In this document: piece after piece, positions 26,532 through 36,233 of the stretch | Layout of the letters: each line of letters starts with the position of its first letter | How positions within the stretch are numbered: the stretch's first letter is position 1 | Source of the DNA: Prevotellaceae bacterium | GTDB taxonomy: Bacteria; Bacteroidota; Bacteroidia; Bacteroidales; Muribaculaceae | Direction: 5' to 3' | DNA length: 64,000 nucleotides | NCBI GenBank assembly: GCA_021772015.1 | Contig: JAETNS010000009.1 | Span: 145,838-209,837 of the forward strand | Notes under the pieces: model-generated | What the model saw: only the letters and a program-made list of their open reading frames with translations | Database searches by the model: none | What the model was told of the DNA's origin: nothing | Made by a program: the position numbers and the translations under genes

Positions 26532-27770
26532 ATGGAATTCACAAGAGAATATCTCGACTTTGTCGATCAACACGCGGAAGAAGACCCGGCGAAACTGCGT
26601 CTGCGTCACCACGGCGACCTTAGATGGTGGTTGCCTTTGGCGATAAACAACATCGCCGCTTTGCGTAAAAAACGCAAATTTTTCCTGCAAGGTGATATCG
26701 ACCTGACTCCGCGCGTGATACCGCTTGAAGTTTCCGCCCAACAGGCCACTTCCGCCCAAGTGGCATTGCTCCATGCCAACCTCGCCCGAAATGCGACGAC
26801 TGTACTTGACATGACTTTCGGGATCGGAATGGATGCCCGTCTGCTTGCGATGGATCCATTAAGACGCATCCTTGGATTCGATCTCCGTGAGGAACTTGTG
26901 GCCGCCGCCCAGATAAACTTCGCGGATTTCCCCAATGTCGAGGTAAGGCAAGGGGATTCCGTGAAATTCCTGGAGGAATATGACGGAGATCCGTTCGATC
27001 TGGTATTCATAGACCCGGCAAGGCGTGGTAAAGAGGGGGAACGTCTATACAACCTCCATGACTGTCAGCCCGATCTTATAGAGATTCTGCCCCTGATACG
27101 CCATAAGTCGCGACGGCTTATGGCTAAATTGTCACCAATGCTCGATGTCACCCAGACAATCCGTGACCTTCCGGGAATCAGCGAACTTCATGTGGTTGAG
27201 GAGGGCAATGAATGCAAGGAGCTATTGGCCATTGTCATAGACAGGAAAGATGACAGACAACCACAGATAGTCATAGACAGGCTTGTGAAAGGGGAACTGA
27301 CAGAATTCCGGTTCTCTCCGACAGAGGAAAGAGAATGCATTCCGGCTCCTCGTCTCGGCAGACTGCCACAAGAGGGTGAATATCTGCTCGAACCATCTGC
27401 CGCCATCATGAAAGCGGCGCCCTTCAATCTGTTGGCACAGAGATTCGCGTCACCGGTCCTCCATCCAAACACCCACCTGTATGTCTATCCATCAGGAATC
27501 GAGGGGACGATACCGGATGCTGTCAAATCATTTCCCGGAACAGTCTACAAAATCGAACAATCCTTGCCACTGACCTCCTCCAACCTGAAACTCATCGGGC
27601 GCACACTCCCACAGGCAGATATCGCTGTCAGAAATCTGAAAGGCTTCACACCTGACACTTTGCGCAAACGGCTAAAAACAAAGCCGGGAGGAAAATCAAA
27701 GCTTTACGCCGTCACCGTTGCCACCGACGAAGGGGACATACCCGCACTGCTTGTTGTAAGTCCAGCGTGA
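26532..27770 (+). CDS. THUMP-like SAM-dependent methyltransferase
   Basis: 412-residue protein of the Bacteroidetes family annotated as THUMP-like domain class I methyltransferase. The SAM-binding motif is VLDMTFGIGMDARLLAM, followed by GFDLREELVAAA and a motif IV-like FIDPARRGKEG. The C-terminal third (from about residue 300) is the THUMP-like part that probably binds RNA. Position directly after smpB suggests a role in RNA modification or translation; the substrate is unknown. Its last 75 bp overlap the 3' end of the convergent tolC-type gene, an unusually long coding overlap. Confidence 0.82.
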   Translation: MEFTREYLDFVDQHAEEDPAKLRLRHHGDLRWWLPLAINNIAALRKKRKFFLQGDIDLTPRVIPLEVSAQQATSAQVALLHANLARNATTVLDMTFGIGMDARLLAMDPLRRILGFDLREELVAAAQINFADFPNVEVRQGDSVKFLEEYDGDPFDLVFIDPARRGKEGERLYNLHDCQPDLIEILPLIRHKSRRLMAKLSPMLDVTQTIRDLPGISELHVVEEGNECKELLAIVIDRKDDRQPQIVIDRLVKGELTEFRFSPTEERECIPAPRLGRLPQEGEYLLEPSAAIMKAAPFNLLAQRFASPVLHPNTHLYVYPSGIEGTIPDAVKSFPGTVYKIEQSLPLTSSNLKLIGRTLPQADIAVRNLKGFTPDTLRKRLKTKPGGKSKLYAVTVATDEGDIPALLVVSPA

Positions 27771-29030
27771 GAGAGAGGCCAAGACCAAAGCATACTCAAG
27801 TCGGGCGGCGTTATACTCCCTCGCTGCCTCGACGAAATAGCTTGTCTCCTGAAGATACTCCAGCAGGGATATTTCTCCCCCCTCCAAGGCCATTTTCAGC
27901 AACCTTACATTGTTGGTGTTCTCGACTGCCGGACCAAGCATCGAAAGGCGGCGTTCGAGTATGTGGGCTTTCGCACAATCGGAGTTTGCCCCGGCTATCA
28001 TCTCGTTCTTTTTGATTTCATTGTCGACTTTCAAAGCTAGGCATTCTCCTGCGGCCGCAGCCTCAGTGGATTTACGCGAGTAAACCGGCAATGTCAAACC
28101 GGCAGACAGTCCGTTGAAATGGTTTCCATCCTCATAAGCATGAACATAACCGAGAGTGAGCTTAGGGAACCGTTCCTTGGATGCCATGTTGTATTTCGCA
28201 TACGCCACAGCTGTTTCCGCTTCCAGAACCTTATACTGGGAGGAGGCCATGACCACGGGAGCCATCTCTCCTTCGCCGGGCAGACAGCCATGATCATATG
28301 GAAACGCCGGGAACATCGGATAATCGATCAGCCGGTCGAGCTGTCCGGCTGACAGAACACCACCCGAAAGAGCGATGATTTCAGCGGTCAACGCCCTGAC
28401 GGTAGCCTCCGCCTCATCGTTTGCCGCAGATGCGCGGGCATGCTCTATCCTGATCTTGTTGAGATCAAGAATCGTCACCTCTCCTTTCTCCCAGGCACGG
28501 TTGTAAACGATTTCAAGGGAATCGAGGTTGGCATGTATCTCCTGGAGCAAAATCAGCTCGCGACGCGCCCCGATCAGATTTATTAATTTAGTCTGCGCCT
28601 CAAAATATGCATCTGCATCAGCCGCCATACGCTTGTGGATCTTGAGGGTATCTATCGCCCTTATGATCTTGCGGGAGGCCGCCATCTTGCGGAAATCCGG
28701 GATCTGCTGGCTGATCCCGGCAGACCAGCGGTTACGCTCACCCGTGGCTGACGGCCACAGGTATTCAAACTCCACCTCCGGGTCTTCCGGGGCTACTTCC
28801 GCGCGGATGGCAGATTGCTCTGCCTGCAACGCTGCATTTTCAGACACACCGGGGAAAGATGCCTCAGCAAGACGACGGGCTGCGTCAGCAAAAACGGCAT
28901 CCTCTGCTGATACTACCGCGCTCCCCCCGATTGTGACAGCGAGCCACATCAATGGTCTGACAATCCATGATGTCGATATGTTTGACAATATCCTGTTTGA
29001 GAAACGACGAGGTTCAGTCAGTGAGTTCAT
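27696..29030 (-). CDS. TolC-family outer-membrane efflux protein
   Basis: Outer-membrane channel of the metal RND pump encoded just upstream. The start at 29030 (MNSLTEPRRFSNRIL) gives 444 residues; an ATG at 29060 is possible but extends further into cusA. A hydrophobic signal region (WLAVTIGGSAVVSAEDAVF) precedes two repeated coiled-coil or hairpin domains (EQSAIRAEVAPEDPEVEFEY... and NMASKERFPKLTLGYVHAY...), the OEP pattern. It overlaps cusA by 17 bp and the convergent methyltransferase by 75 bp. Third gene of a cusB-cusA-tolC operon. A -7-like box inside the end of cusA (29058-29065) might add expression. Confidence 0.88.
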   Translation of the reverse strand: MNSLTEPRRFSNRILSNISTSWIVRPLMWLAVTIGGSAVVSAEDAVFADAARRLAEASFPGVSENAALQAEQSAIRAEVAPEDPEVEFEYLWPSATGERNRWSAGISQQIPDFRKMAASRKIIRAIDTLKIHKRMAADADAYFEAQTKLINLIGARRELILLQEIHANLDSLEIVYNRAWEKGEVTILDLNKIRIEHARASAANDEAEATVRALTAEIIALSGGVLSAGQLDRLIDYPMFPAFPYDHGCLPGEGEMAPVVMASSQYKVLEAETAVAYAKYNMASKERFPKLTLGYVHAYEDGNHFNGLSAGLTLPVYSRKSTEAAAAGECLALKVDNEIKKNEMIAGANSDCAKAHILERRLSMLGPAVENTNNVRLLKMALEGGEISLLEYLQETSYFVEAAREYNAARLEYALVLASLSRWTYNKQCGYVPFVGGNGDGVKL

Positions 29031-32000
29031 CTGATATGTGATTGTTTTTTCGGAGGGCAAAGTTACGTTTTTTCCTCCTATTTATAAAACGGTATAGAAT
29101 CGGTACAACAAAGACGTTCAACGCCGTCGATGAGAGAAGACCACCGAGAATCACTATAGCCAACGGACTCTGTATCTCGTTGCCCGGTTCATTGCCCCGG
29201 AGCGCGAGAGGAATAAGAGCCAATGCGGAAGTCAATGCCGTCATCACGATCGGAGTCAACCTGTCGGCTGATCCCTTGGCTATCCGCTCATCCAGACCAA
29301 ATCCTTCCTCCCGAAGGTGGTTGTAACGCGAGATAAGCAACATGCCGTTACGGGTGGAGATTCCCAACAGGGATATGAAACCGATTATCGCGGGAATATT
29401 CAGTTCGCCTCTCGTCAGGACAAGGATCAGCACTCCCCCTATCATGGCCAGAGGCATATTTATAAGTATGACAAGCGATTCGCGCATGTCGCGGAACTCT
29501 CCGTACAGCAGCATGAATATTATGGCCAATGCGAGCAATGACGTAAGCGCGAGAGTCCGGGATGCGGCCGCCTCGCTCTCAAACTGGCCGCTGTAATTGA
29601 CATGATAACCTTGTGGCATCTCCACCTCACGGGCCACACGGCGGCTTATTTCATTCACCGTGCCACGCAGATCACGCCCGTCGACATTAGCCGAGACCAC
29701 CAGTCGCCGGTTGGCGTTCTCGCGATTTATTGTGTTCGGACCAGTCACAGACTTCACGTCGGCAAGATTGCCCAACGGCACTTTCCCTTCACGGGTGTCT
29801 ACCGGCAGTTGCCGCAGCCCCTCGACCGACATGTCAGCCGGCACTTCGAATCTGACAGTCAGGTCTGCCGGATAACCCTCCTCATAAACCTGCGACACCT
29901 GTTTGCCGGCCATGGCGACATCGACAAATTCCGAGAAACGGTTCATTGCAACGCCATAACGCGCAAGAATTTCCCGGCGCGGCGTTATCTCGATCTGCGG
30001 ACGTTCTATCTGCTGCTCGATATTGACATCGACCACACCATCCACATCCTTGACCACCTCCTTGACAGCCTGCCCCGTCGCATAAAGGCGGTTAAGGTCA
30101 GGCCCGAAAATCTTTATGGCTATCTGGGCCTCTGTTCCGGACAACATCGCATCTATGCGGTGGGAAATAGGCTGACCGATCTCGATGCTCGCGCCGGGAA
30201 TGACGGCGAGTTTCTCACGAAGTTCAGCCACCATCTCGCGCCGTGATCTCCCGTCAAGCTCATATGGGGCCTCAATCTCTGAAACATTCACCCCGAGGGA
30301 ATGCTCGTCAAGCTCCGCACGGCCTGTTTTTCGGGCTACGGTCTTTACCTCCGGCACCGACAATATTATCTCTTCAGCCATTTTCCCTATTCTGTCACTC
30401 TCTTCCAATGAAATTCCGGGCAACGTCGACACATTGATGGTGAGGGATCCTTCATTGAAATTAGGGAGGAAACTGCGTCCGAGATTGAAGAACAGTATGA
30501 TCGACACCACAAACAATATCCCGACAGAGCCTAACACCACAGCCGGACGTTTCATACACCACTGCAATGCCTTCCCATAACCCGCTTTCATCCTGACGGT
30601 CAACTTTGGTTCCTTGGACAAAGCGGCATTATCGTTCTTCCCTCCAAGCAAATATGAACACAACACAGGCGTAAGCGTCAGGGCGACAATTGTCGAGGCA
30701 GCCAAAGCGACGATAAACGCGACGCCCAATGGAATCAGCATGCGGCCTTCCATCCCTGACAGGAAGAACAATGGCAGAAAACTCGCTATTATGATCAATG
30801 AGGAGTTGAAGATAGGTTTCCTCACCTCCTTTGAAGCGTCGTAGACAACCTGCAACACACTTCTGCGTTCCCCTTCAGGCAACGCATGGTTCTCACGCAG
30901 ACGTTTGTAGACATTCTCGACATCGACGATAGCGTCATCGACCAGAGAGCCGATGGCGATCGCGATACCCCCCAGGCTCATCGTATTGATCGTCACCCCC
31001 ATTCCCCTCAATATTATGATGGAGATTATGATCGACATCGGCAGGGCGACAAGCGACACCAGTGTTGTCCTCAGGTTCATAAGGAAGAAGAACAGGACTA
31101 TGATCACCATCAATGCCCCTTCGAGCAACGAAGCCTGTAGATTGCTTATTGAGTTGGATATGAAATCCGACTGGCGGAAAATGTCGGCCGAGACTGTGAC
31201 ATCCGGCGGAAGTGTCTTGCGCAATTCCTCGATCTGCCGGTCAAGCTCTTCGGTCAGACCTATCGTTCCGGTGTTGGGCTGTTTCGTGATGGTAAGGATC
31301 ACTGATTCGCGCCCTCGGACGGAAGCTGTGCCGATCTTCGGAGTTTTCCCTCCGAATTTGACCGTGGCGATATCGCTCAACCGCAGGTTACGCCCCCCTT
31401 CCGACGGAATCGCAAGATTCGCGACCTCTTCAGGGGAGGAGGAATTGACGGAACCTTTCACAAGATATTCATTCCCATGTGCATACAGGACACTCCCGAT
31501 CGCATTGTCATTGCTTCCCTCCAGAGCCTCAAGAACCTCAGCAAGCGTCACTCCGTGGAATTTCATCTTGTCGGGAGAAAGCAGCACCTGCATTTCCCGT
31601 TCCTCACCGCCGATTACAGAGACCTGCGCCACTCCCGGTGTCGCAAGCAGCTGGCGGCTTATCTGCCGGTCCACCAAGTTCCTTATATCGAGAACCGAAG
31701 TGGAGTCGGGGGTCAGACCTACTATCATTATCTCTCCGAGAATCGAAGACTGAGGACCCATGACGGGAGTGCCGACTCCGGGGGGAAGACTCTCTCCGAC
31801 TGTGGCGAGACGTTCGGCAACGGTCTGACGGGCACGGTATATGTCAGTGCCCCAGTCAAACTCCACCCATACCACAGAAAATCCGGTAGAACTGGCCGAG
31901 CGTGTACGCCTAACCCCGTTCGAGCCGGTCATGGCTGTCTCCACCGGGAATGTAACAAGTTTCTCCACCTCCTCCGGGGCAAGTCCGGGGGCTTCCGTCA

Positions 32001-32148
32001 TCACAACGACGGTGGGGGCATTGAGATCAGGGAAGATATCTATCTCCGAGCGGGTCAGAACCACGCATCCGGCAATGGTTATCACAGCGGCCAGCACCAG
32101 CACGACCACTCTGTTGAGCAATGAAAATCGTATTATGCGGTTGAGCAT
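29014..32148 (-). CDS. CusA/CzcA-family heavy-metal RND pump
   Basis: Inner-membrane proton-driven exporter of metal ions, 1044 residues, 12 helices with two large periplasmic loops. Starts MLNRIIRFSLLNRVVVLV. HME-RND markers: SEIDIFPDLNAPTVVV, the helix-4 proton relay IAIGSLVDDAIVDVENVYKRL, and the repeated half with NIPAIIGFISLLGISTRNGMLLISRY. Whether it exports copper/silver (CusA) or zinc/cobalt/cadmium (CzcA) depends on periplasmic metal residues I cannot place by eye. It follows the His-rich adaptor by 51 bp and overlaps the tolC gene by 17 bp. Confidence 0.93.
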   Translation of the reverse strand: MLNRIIRFSLLNRVVVLVLAAVITIAGCVVLTRSEIDIFPDLNAPTVVVMTEAPGLAPEEVEKLVTFPVETAMTGSNGVRRTRSASSTGFSVVWVEFDWGTDIYRARQTVAERLATVGESLPPGVGTPVMGPQSSILGEIMIVGLTPDSTSVLDIRNLVDRQISRQLLATPGVAQVSVIGGEEREMQVLLSPDKMKFHGVTLAEVLEALEGSNDNAIGSVLYAHGNEYLVKGSVNSSSPEEVANLAIPSEGGRNLRLSDIATVKFGGKTPKIGTASVRGRESVILTITKQPNTGTIGLTEELDRQIEELRKTLPPDVTVSADIFRQSDFISNSISNLQASLLEGALMVIIVLFFFLMNLRTTLVSLVALPMSIIISIIILRGMGVTINTMSLGGIAIAIGSLVDDAIVDVENVYKRLRENHALPEGERRSVLQVVYDASKEVRKPIFNSSLIIIASFLPLFFLSGMEGRMLIPLGVAFIVALAASTIVALTLTPVLCSYLLGGKNDNAALSKEPKLTVRMKAGYGKALQWCMKRPAVVLGSVGILFVVSIILFFNLGRSFLPNFNEGSLTINVSTLPGISLEESDRIGKMAEEIILSVPEVKTVARKTGRAELDEHSLGVNVSEIEAPYELDGRSRREMVAELREKLAVIPGASIEIGQPISHRIDAMLSGTEAQIAIKIFGPDLNRLYATGQAVKEVVKDVDGVVDVNIEQQIERPQIEITPRREILARYGVAMNRFSEFVDVAMAGKQVSQVYEEGYPADLTVRFEVPADMSVEGLRQLPVDTREGKVPLGNLADVKSVTGPNTINRENANRRLVVSANVDGRDLRGTVNEISRRVAREVEMPQGYHVNYSGQFESEAAASRTLALTSLLALAIIFMLLYGEFRDMRESLVILINMPLAMIGGVLILVLTRGELNIPAIIGFISLLGISTRNGMLLISRYNHLREEGFGLDERIAKGSADRLTPIVMTALTSALALIPLALRGNEPGNEIQSPLAIVILGGLLSSTALNVFVVPILYRFINRRKKRNFALRKNNHISDELTD

Positions 32149-32199
32149 CAGTCTGGATTATAAGCGGATGTTTAATAACATATCATTCATTGGTCAACT

Positions 32200-33423
32200 T
32201 CAATGGGAATGGGAGTGGCCTTCCGGGACCACGCCTGAGGTTTCGGCGAGTCTCACGAAAGTCATCCCTTTTGTGACGACCCTTTCTCCTGGCTGCAATC
32301 CCGACCGGATCTCGCGCCGCAGGCCATCGGTCGCTCCTATGGTGACCGGCCGTTTCTCGTAATGTCCGGGCATTTTCTCGACATACACGAAATATTTCCC
32401 TTGCTGCTCACTGACGGCCTCTTCGCCGACAGATATGACATCCATGCGGGAATTGCCAAGGAGATACACCTCGCAATAGGTGCCGTTTATCAGATTGCCA
32501 TCACCTTTGGGCAGCGTGAAATATACCGGTATGTAACCACCCTGCGCCGACGAGGCCGATGGTTTCGACACCATCTTTCCCCCGGAGGAGATGACATCTA
32601 TGACATCCTCGGAATATGACGGGCGGAAACGCGCTCCCGTGATCCCCGCGAGCTGCGACACGCGACTCTCCGGAAGATCAGCCCGCAAAGTCAGCGCGTT
32701 GTTGGAGGAGATTGTCGCGATCGTCTGTCCGGCATCCACAAACTGGCCGTCCACAACATCAAGTGACGTTATCACACCCGATACAGGTGCTACAGCTACC
32801 GAACCGCTCCCTGAAGAGAGACCGCCCATAGCAACCTTTGCCTCCTCGACCCGCTGGAGCGCGGCGTTGTAGTCGCGTGTCGACACTATCCCCTCTTTAT
32901 GCAACGGAGTCAATCGGTCAAGCTCGCGTTTGGCCGACTGGTAAGCGACACGGGCGGCCTCACCCGGATCTCCCCCGCTCATCCCACGGGCAGTGACCGT
33001 GGCGACAGTACGTCCGGCGGCAACTTGCATCCCCACCGATATCCCTGACGCGAGCTTGACAATACCCGGCTGCCTGGCGGCGACCGCCCCTTCCGATCCC
33101 GGCATAGCGGAAATCTCGCCCGATACCTTAATGACGTTTGAAAATTCTCCGGGATTGATCTCCTCGGCCACTACCCCGAGTTTCTCGGTCTGGGATGCAT
33201 CAAGCACTATCAGCCCCTTCTCATGGTCATCCGATGATCCGGCAGGCTGATGGGCATGAGGCTCATGGTCATGGTCCTCATGTCCCTCATGGGATGATTC
33301 ACCGGCTCCCGCGCAAGACACAAGGGAGAATATAAACACAGCCCCGCAGGACACTTTGCATAGTCGACATAAAGCATGAAACGTCGCGGTCATGCCATTG
33401 GTCTTGGTCGGTTTCATAATCAT
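32200..33423 (-). CDS. RND efflux periplasmic adaptor lipoprotein, His-rich
   Basis: CusB/CzcB-type membrane-fusion protein of 407 residues. Lipoprotein signal IFSLVSC (Cys-37) is followed by a histidine-rich stretch (SHEGHEDHDHEPHAHQ) and the C-terminus ends EGHSHSH; both could bind metal and hand it to the pump. Core adaptor parts: barrel-sandwich segments (VAARQPGIVKLASGISVGMQV; VAPVSGVITSLDVVDGQFV), a coiled hairpin between them, and beta-barrel with PVTIGATDGLRREIRSGLQPGERVV. A -7 box ends only 4 bp before the first ATG, so either the mRNA is leaderless or the start is the ATG at 33417 or 33393. Confidence 0.9.
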   Translation of the reverse strand: MIMKPTKTNGMTATFHALCRLCKVSCGAVFIFSLVSCAGAGESSHEGHEDHDHEPHAHQPAGSSDDHEKGLIVLDASQTEKLGVVAEEINPGEFSNVIKVSGEISAMPGSEGAVAARQPGIVKLASGISVGMQVAAGRTVATVTARGMSGGDPGEAARVAYQSAKRELDRLTPLHKEGIVSTRDYNAALQRVEEAKVAMGGLSSGSGSVAVAPVSGVITSLDVVDGQFVDAGQTIATISSNNALTLRADLPESRVSQLAGITGARFRPSYSEDVIDVISSGGKMVSKPSASSAQGGYIPVYFTLPKGDGNLINGTYCEVYLLGNSRMDVISVGEEAVSEQQGKYFVYVEKMPGHYEKRPVTIGATDGLRREIRSGLQPGERVVTKGMTFVRLAETSGVVPEGHSHSH

Positions 33424-33427
33424 GATA

Positions 33428-33435
33428 CAAAGTTA
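33428..33435 (-). promoter_or_regulatory. -7 box of cus-type operon
   Basis: Minus-strand TAACTTTG. It is divergent from the rmuC promoter about 70 bp away. The distance to the first ATG is only 4 bp. Confidence 0.6.
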
Positions 33436-33478
33436 ACAACTCTGACTTGTCCGGGGATTGAATTATTTAGGGATAAAA

Positions 33479-33509
33479 TTGCATCTTTCCGAGAGGTTGA
33501 GTAATTTTG
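33479..33509 (+). promoter_or_regulatory. rmuC promoter
   Basis: TTG at 33479-33481 and TAATTTTG at 33502-33509 with a 20-bp spacer, 24 bp before the ATG. Confidence 0.65.
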
Positions 33510-33533
33510 TATTGAACATTCAACCGTATATAA

Positions 33534-34916
33534 ATGCCAACCATATTCGCAATTGCCGCTGTTGTTGCGGCCGTCATACTACTTGTCCTCTTGCTTAAAA
33601 CCCGCGAAAAGCTTGCCTTCCAGGAAAAAGAAGCGATTGCCCGGCTCTCGGCCCAACGTGAGGAGGCGATAATGAGAGACGCGGCTCTTCGACAGGAGGC
33701 TGCCGCCCGTGAAGCGGAGTTGCGCGAGACCGCCTCGAAGAGGGAAGCGTCATTTTCAGCCGAAAACTCAAGACTTTCTGCCGAGATGTCCGCGTTGCGC
33801 ACCACCGCCGATGCCCTCCGCGAGCAGATCGCCGCCAAGGACAAACAGATTGAGGATAACCGTCAGCAACAGGCTACTATCCTGCGCCAGCAGGAGGAGC
33901 GTTTCCGCAATCTCGCCAACGAGATAATGGAGGCCAACTCCCGTCGTTTCAACGAGACCTCATCCCAACGCCTCAATGATCTGCTCTCCCCCCTGAAAGA
34001 GAACATCGAGAATTTCCGCAAAGCTGTCGGAGACGCTTATAACAATGAGTCACGCGAACGTTTTTCCCTACAACGTGAATTGCGCGAACTGCTCGAACTG
34101 AACAAGACTATCGGGCGGGAGGCCCGCGACCTGACCCGCGCGCTGCGGTCAGACTCGAAGATGCAGGGAGACTGGGGGGAAATGATCTTGGAAAAACTTC
34201 TTGAGAAATCAGGCCTGCAGAAAGGGATCCATTTCGACACACAGGTGACTCGCGACACCGACGGATCGCGGCTTACCGATCCCGAAGGTAAAAGCCTGCG
34301 CGCCGATGTCGTCATCTACTACCCCGACGATCGTTGCCTTGTGATCGACTCGAAGGTCTCCCTTACAAGTTTCATCGACTACATAAATCTCGCCGATGAC
34401 ACTGACGACATCAACGGGGAGAGGCGCAAACAGGCAGCCGCCCATCATCTCGCGTCAGTCAAGGCCCATATCAACGAACTGTCGCGAAAGAGCTATCAGG
34501 ATCTTATCGGAAAGAAGCGGATGGACTTCGTCATGATGTTCATACCAAACGAGGCAGCCTACATCGCAGCCATGCAGATCGAGCCGAGCCTCTGGCAGGA
34601 AGCATATGACAAGCGTGTATTAATGGTTTCTCCAACTCAACTCATATCCGTATTGCGGATGCTGCGACAATTGTGGAAGCAGGATGCCGTCAACCGCAAC
34701 GTCGAGGAGATAGCCCGCCTTTCAGGTCGCCTCCTCGACAAATTCACCGGCATGATGGAAGCTTTCGACGATGTTGAGCGTCATATTTCCAACACTCAGA
34801 AAGCCTACACTACCCTCCGCATCCGCCTCTCCGACGGCCCCGGCAACGTTTTCGTCACTGCCCGCAAGATCCTCGACCTCGGAGCCAAATCTACAAAGCA
34901 ACTCCCCGAAAAATAG
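33534..34916 (+). CDS. rmuC: DNA recombination protein RmuC
   Basis: Membrane-anchored protein with a PD-(D/E)xK-like nuclease core that limits inverted-repeat rearrangement and acts in some phage-defence contexts. 460 residues: one N-terminal membrane helix (IFAIAAVVAAVILLVLLL), a long coiled coil of Ala/Glu/Arg heptads (about residues 25-125), then the RmuC domain with GDWGEMILEKLLEKSGL, the LRADVVIYYPDDRCLVIDSKVSL segment (catalytic Asp and D-S-K) and VMMFIPNEAAYIAA. Monocistronic, divergent from the cus-type operon. Confidence 0.94.
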   Translation: MPTIFAIAAVVAAVILLVLLLKTREKLAFQEKEAIARLSAQREEAIMRDAALRQEAAAREAELRETASKREASFSAENSRLSAEMSALRTTADALREQIAAKDKQIEDNRQQQATILRQQEERFRNLANEIMEANSRRFNETSSQRLNDLLSPLKENIENFRKAVGDAYNNESRERFSLQRELRELLELNKTIGREARDLTRALRSDSKMQGDWGEMILEKLLEKSGLQKGIHFDTQVTRDTDGSRLTDPEGKSLRADVVIYYPDDRCLVIDSKVSLTSFIDYINLADDTDDINGERRKQAAAHHLASVKAHINELSRKSYQDLIGKKRMDFVMMFIPNEAAYIAAMQIEPSLWQEAYDKRVLMVSPTQLISVLRMLRQLWKQDAVNRNVEEIARLSGRLLDKFTGMMEAFDDVERHISNTQKAYTTLRIRLSDGPGNVFVTARKILDLGAKSTKQLPEK

Positions 34917-34978
34917 CCGCAGCCATCCTCCGGGGAGATACGTCTGATAAGGACTTGTAGCTCTCTTATGACTTAAGA

Positions 34979-35629
34979 TCAGAATCTAACAGCGAAACGA
35001 ATTGCTGCCGAAAACTGATTTCCACTTACAGATTCTTTACTATAGTAATAGCTATCTCCAAAATAGTCATAACGAGCAACTTCATAATCATGCGATTTTT
35101 GAAGCGAATATCGCGCAGTGGCCCCAATCCCAAACCAGTTAAACCAATAAGTGAAATTCAGTTCAGGCACAAATGCGAATGTGTCGCTTGGACCTTGCCG
35201 ATAACCCAAACCCAAGCCGAGAGTAGCTTCAAAAGAATTATAAAAGCCACCGGGGAAATACATATAAGATATTGTAGGTGCTACATCAAAAAAGAAGCCT
35301 AATTGACGATGATCAGCCGTGCTTCCCCCTAACGTTAACTGACCTCCGACCATGAAGTTTGAATTTCTTATCTGATGTTTGTAACCAAGGACGGCAGAAA
35401 AAGCGGGATACCATTCATCATAGTCATATCCCCCTCTTGTACTCCAATACTTACACGTTGAGACTCCCCCTTGAAGACCAAAAAGGAAGAAGTGGTCGGT
35501 CTGTTTGCGCTGTTTGGGAGGGTTGACTTCAGTGTAGGTAAGATGGGAGATGGCTTCGGTGACATCAGCCTTGGCGATTGTTGACAAAGAGAATATTGCC
35601 AGCAATGCCATCAATAGTTTCTTCTGCAT
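34979..35629 (-). CDS. Small outer-membrane beta-barrel protein
   Basis: 216 residues with a clear signal peptide (MQKKLLMALLAIFSLSTIAKA/D) and alternating aromatic beta strands ending in a terminal phenylalanine (FAVRF), the insertion signal of outer-membrane barrels. Strands such as FMVGGQLTLGG, SFEATLGLGLGYRQG and WFGIGATARYSL support an 8-stranded barrel. No function can be assigned. It follows the 162-residue periplasmic gene by 29 bp and is probably in the same operon. Confidence 0.75.
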   Translation of the reverse strand: MQKKLLMALLAIFSLSTIAKADVTEAISHLTYTEVNPPKQRKQTDHFFLFGLQGGVSTCKYWSTRGGYDYDEWYPAFSAVLGYKHQIRNSNFMVGGQLTLGGSTADHRQLGFFFDVAPTISYMYFPGGFYNSFEATLGLGLGYRQGPSDTFAFVPELNFTYWFNWFGIGATARYSLQKSHDYEVARYDYFGDSYYYSKESVSGNQFSAAIRFAVRF

Positions 35630-35658
35630 AGTGTATGATTTTTTCAGATTAATGTCTA

Positions 35659-36147
35659 CTACTTCTTCATTGTGCTGTTGTCTGGAGTGATCTGCTGCTC
35701 TCCTCGTTCAAGGAGAATCCAATCATAATCGGCGGTTGTGCCGGTGGTCCAATTGGAGAAGTTGGCAGGATAACCTGCGACACTTATTGTCGCACCTGTA
35801 TTGGTGATATGGATATCGAATGTCGGGACAATGATCATGTCGCAATTGTGTTTTTCGGCCGACTTGAACAATGCATAGCTTTTCAGATTGAGCAACGTCG
35901 CGGCCAGATTCCCTTCGATTGTACGGGAAGACAAGTCAATAGCATCGATTGTCCAGCTGTCACGGATCCGCCCCTTCGCCTTATCCACTACAACCTCGGC
36001 GACAAGTGGCTTCATATACGCGTTAGGACTTGTCTCAAGAAACCTTGACTGGGATGACTGGAAGTCAACCTTAACAGTCTTTTGACCTTGGAGGGAGAAA
36101 CCGATTGCCATAAATGTCACAATCGATAACAAACACTTGATTTTCAT
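35659..36147 (-). CDS. Exported protein of unknown function
   Basis: 162 residues with a signal peptide (LLSIVTFMAIGFSLQGQ). The mature part has the segment ALFKSAEKHNCDMIIVPTFDIHITNTG followed by VAGYPANFSNWTTG. Small Bacteroidetes exported proteins with a conserved G-Y-P-A...F-x-N-W tail exist, but no role is known to me. First gene of a likely two-gene unit with the beta-barrel protein. Its promoter region contains a C9 tract. Confidence 0.7.
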   Translation of the reverse strand: MKIKCLLSIVTFMAIGFSLQGQKTVKVDFQSSQSRFLETSPNAYMKPLVAEVVVDKAKGRIRDSWTIDAIDLSSRTIEGNLAATLLNLKSYALFKSAEKHNCDMIIVPTFDIHITNTGATISVAGYPANFSNWTTGTTADYDWILLERGEQQITPDNSTMKK

Positions 36148-36204
36148 AAGTTTTTACAAGAAATGATCTCACACCACCTACTGTGGCGGAATGGTTTTTG
36201 CCGA

Positions 36205-36212
36205 CAAAATTA
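36205..36212 (-). promoter_or_regulatory. -7 box of exported-protein/barrel operon
   Basis: Minus-strand TAATTTTG, 57 bp before the ATG at 36147. The expected -33 position is occupied by a poly-C run. Confidence 0.55.
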
Positions 36213-36233
36213 AATATAATTTCACAATTTCTA

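Noticed and set aside
33534..34916. Anti-phage defence island around rmuC
   Set aside because: RmuC has defence links in some systems, but the neighbours are metal efflux and envelope genes and no other defence gene is present.
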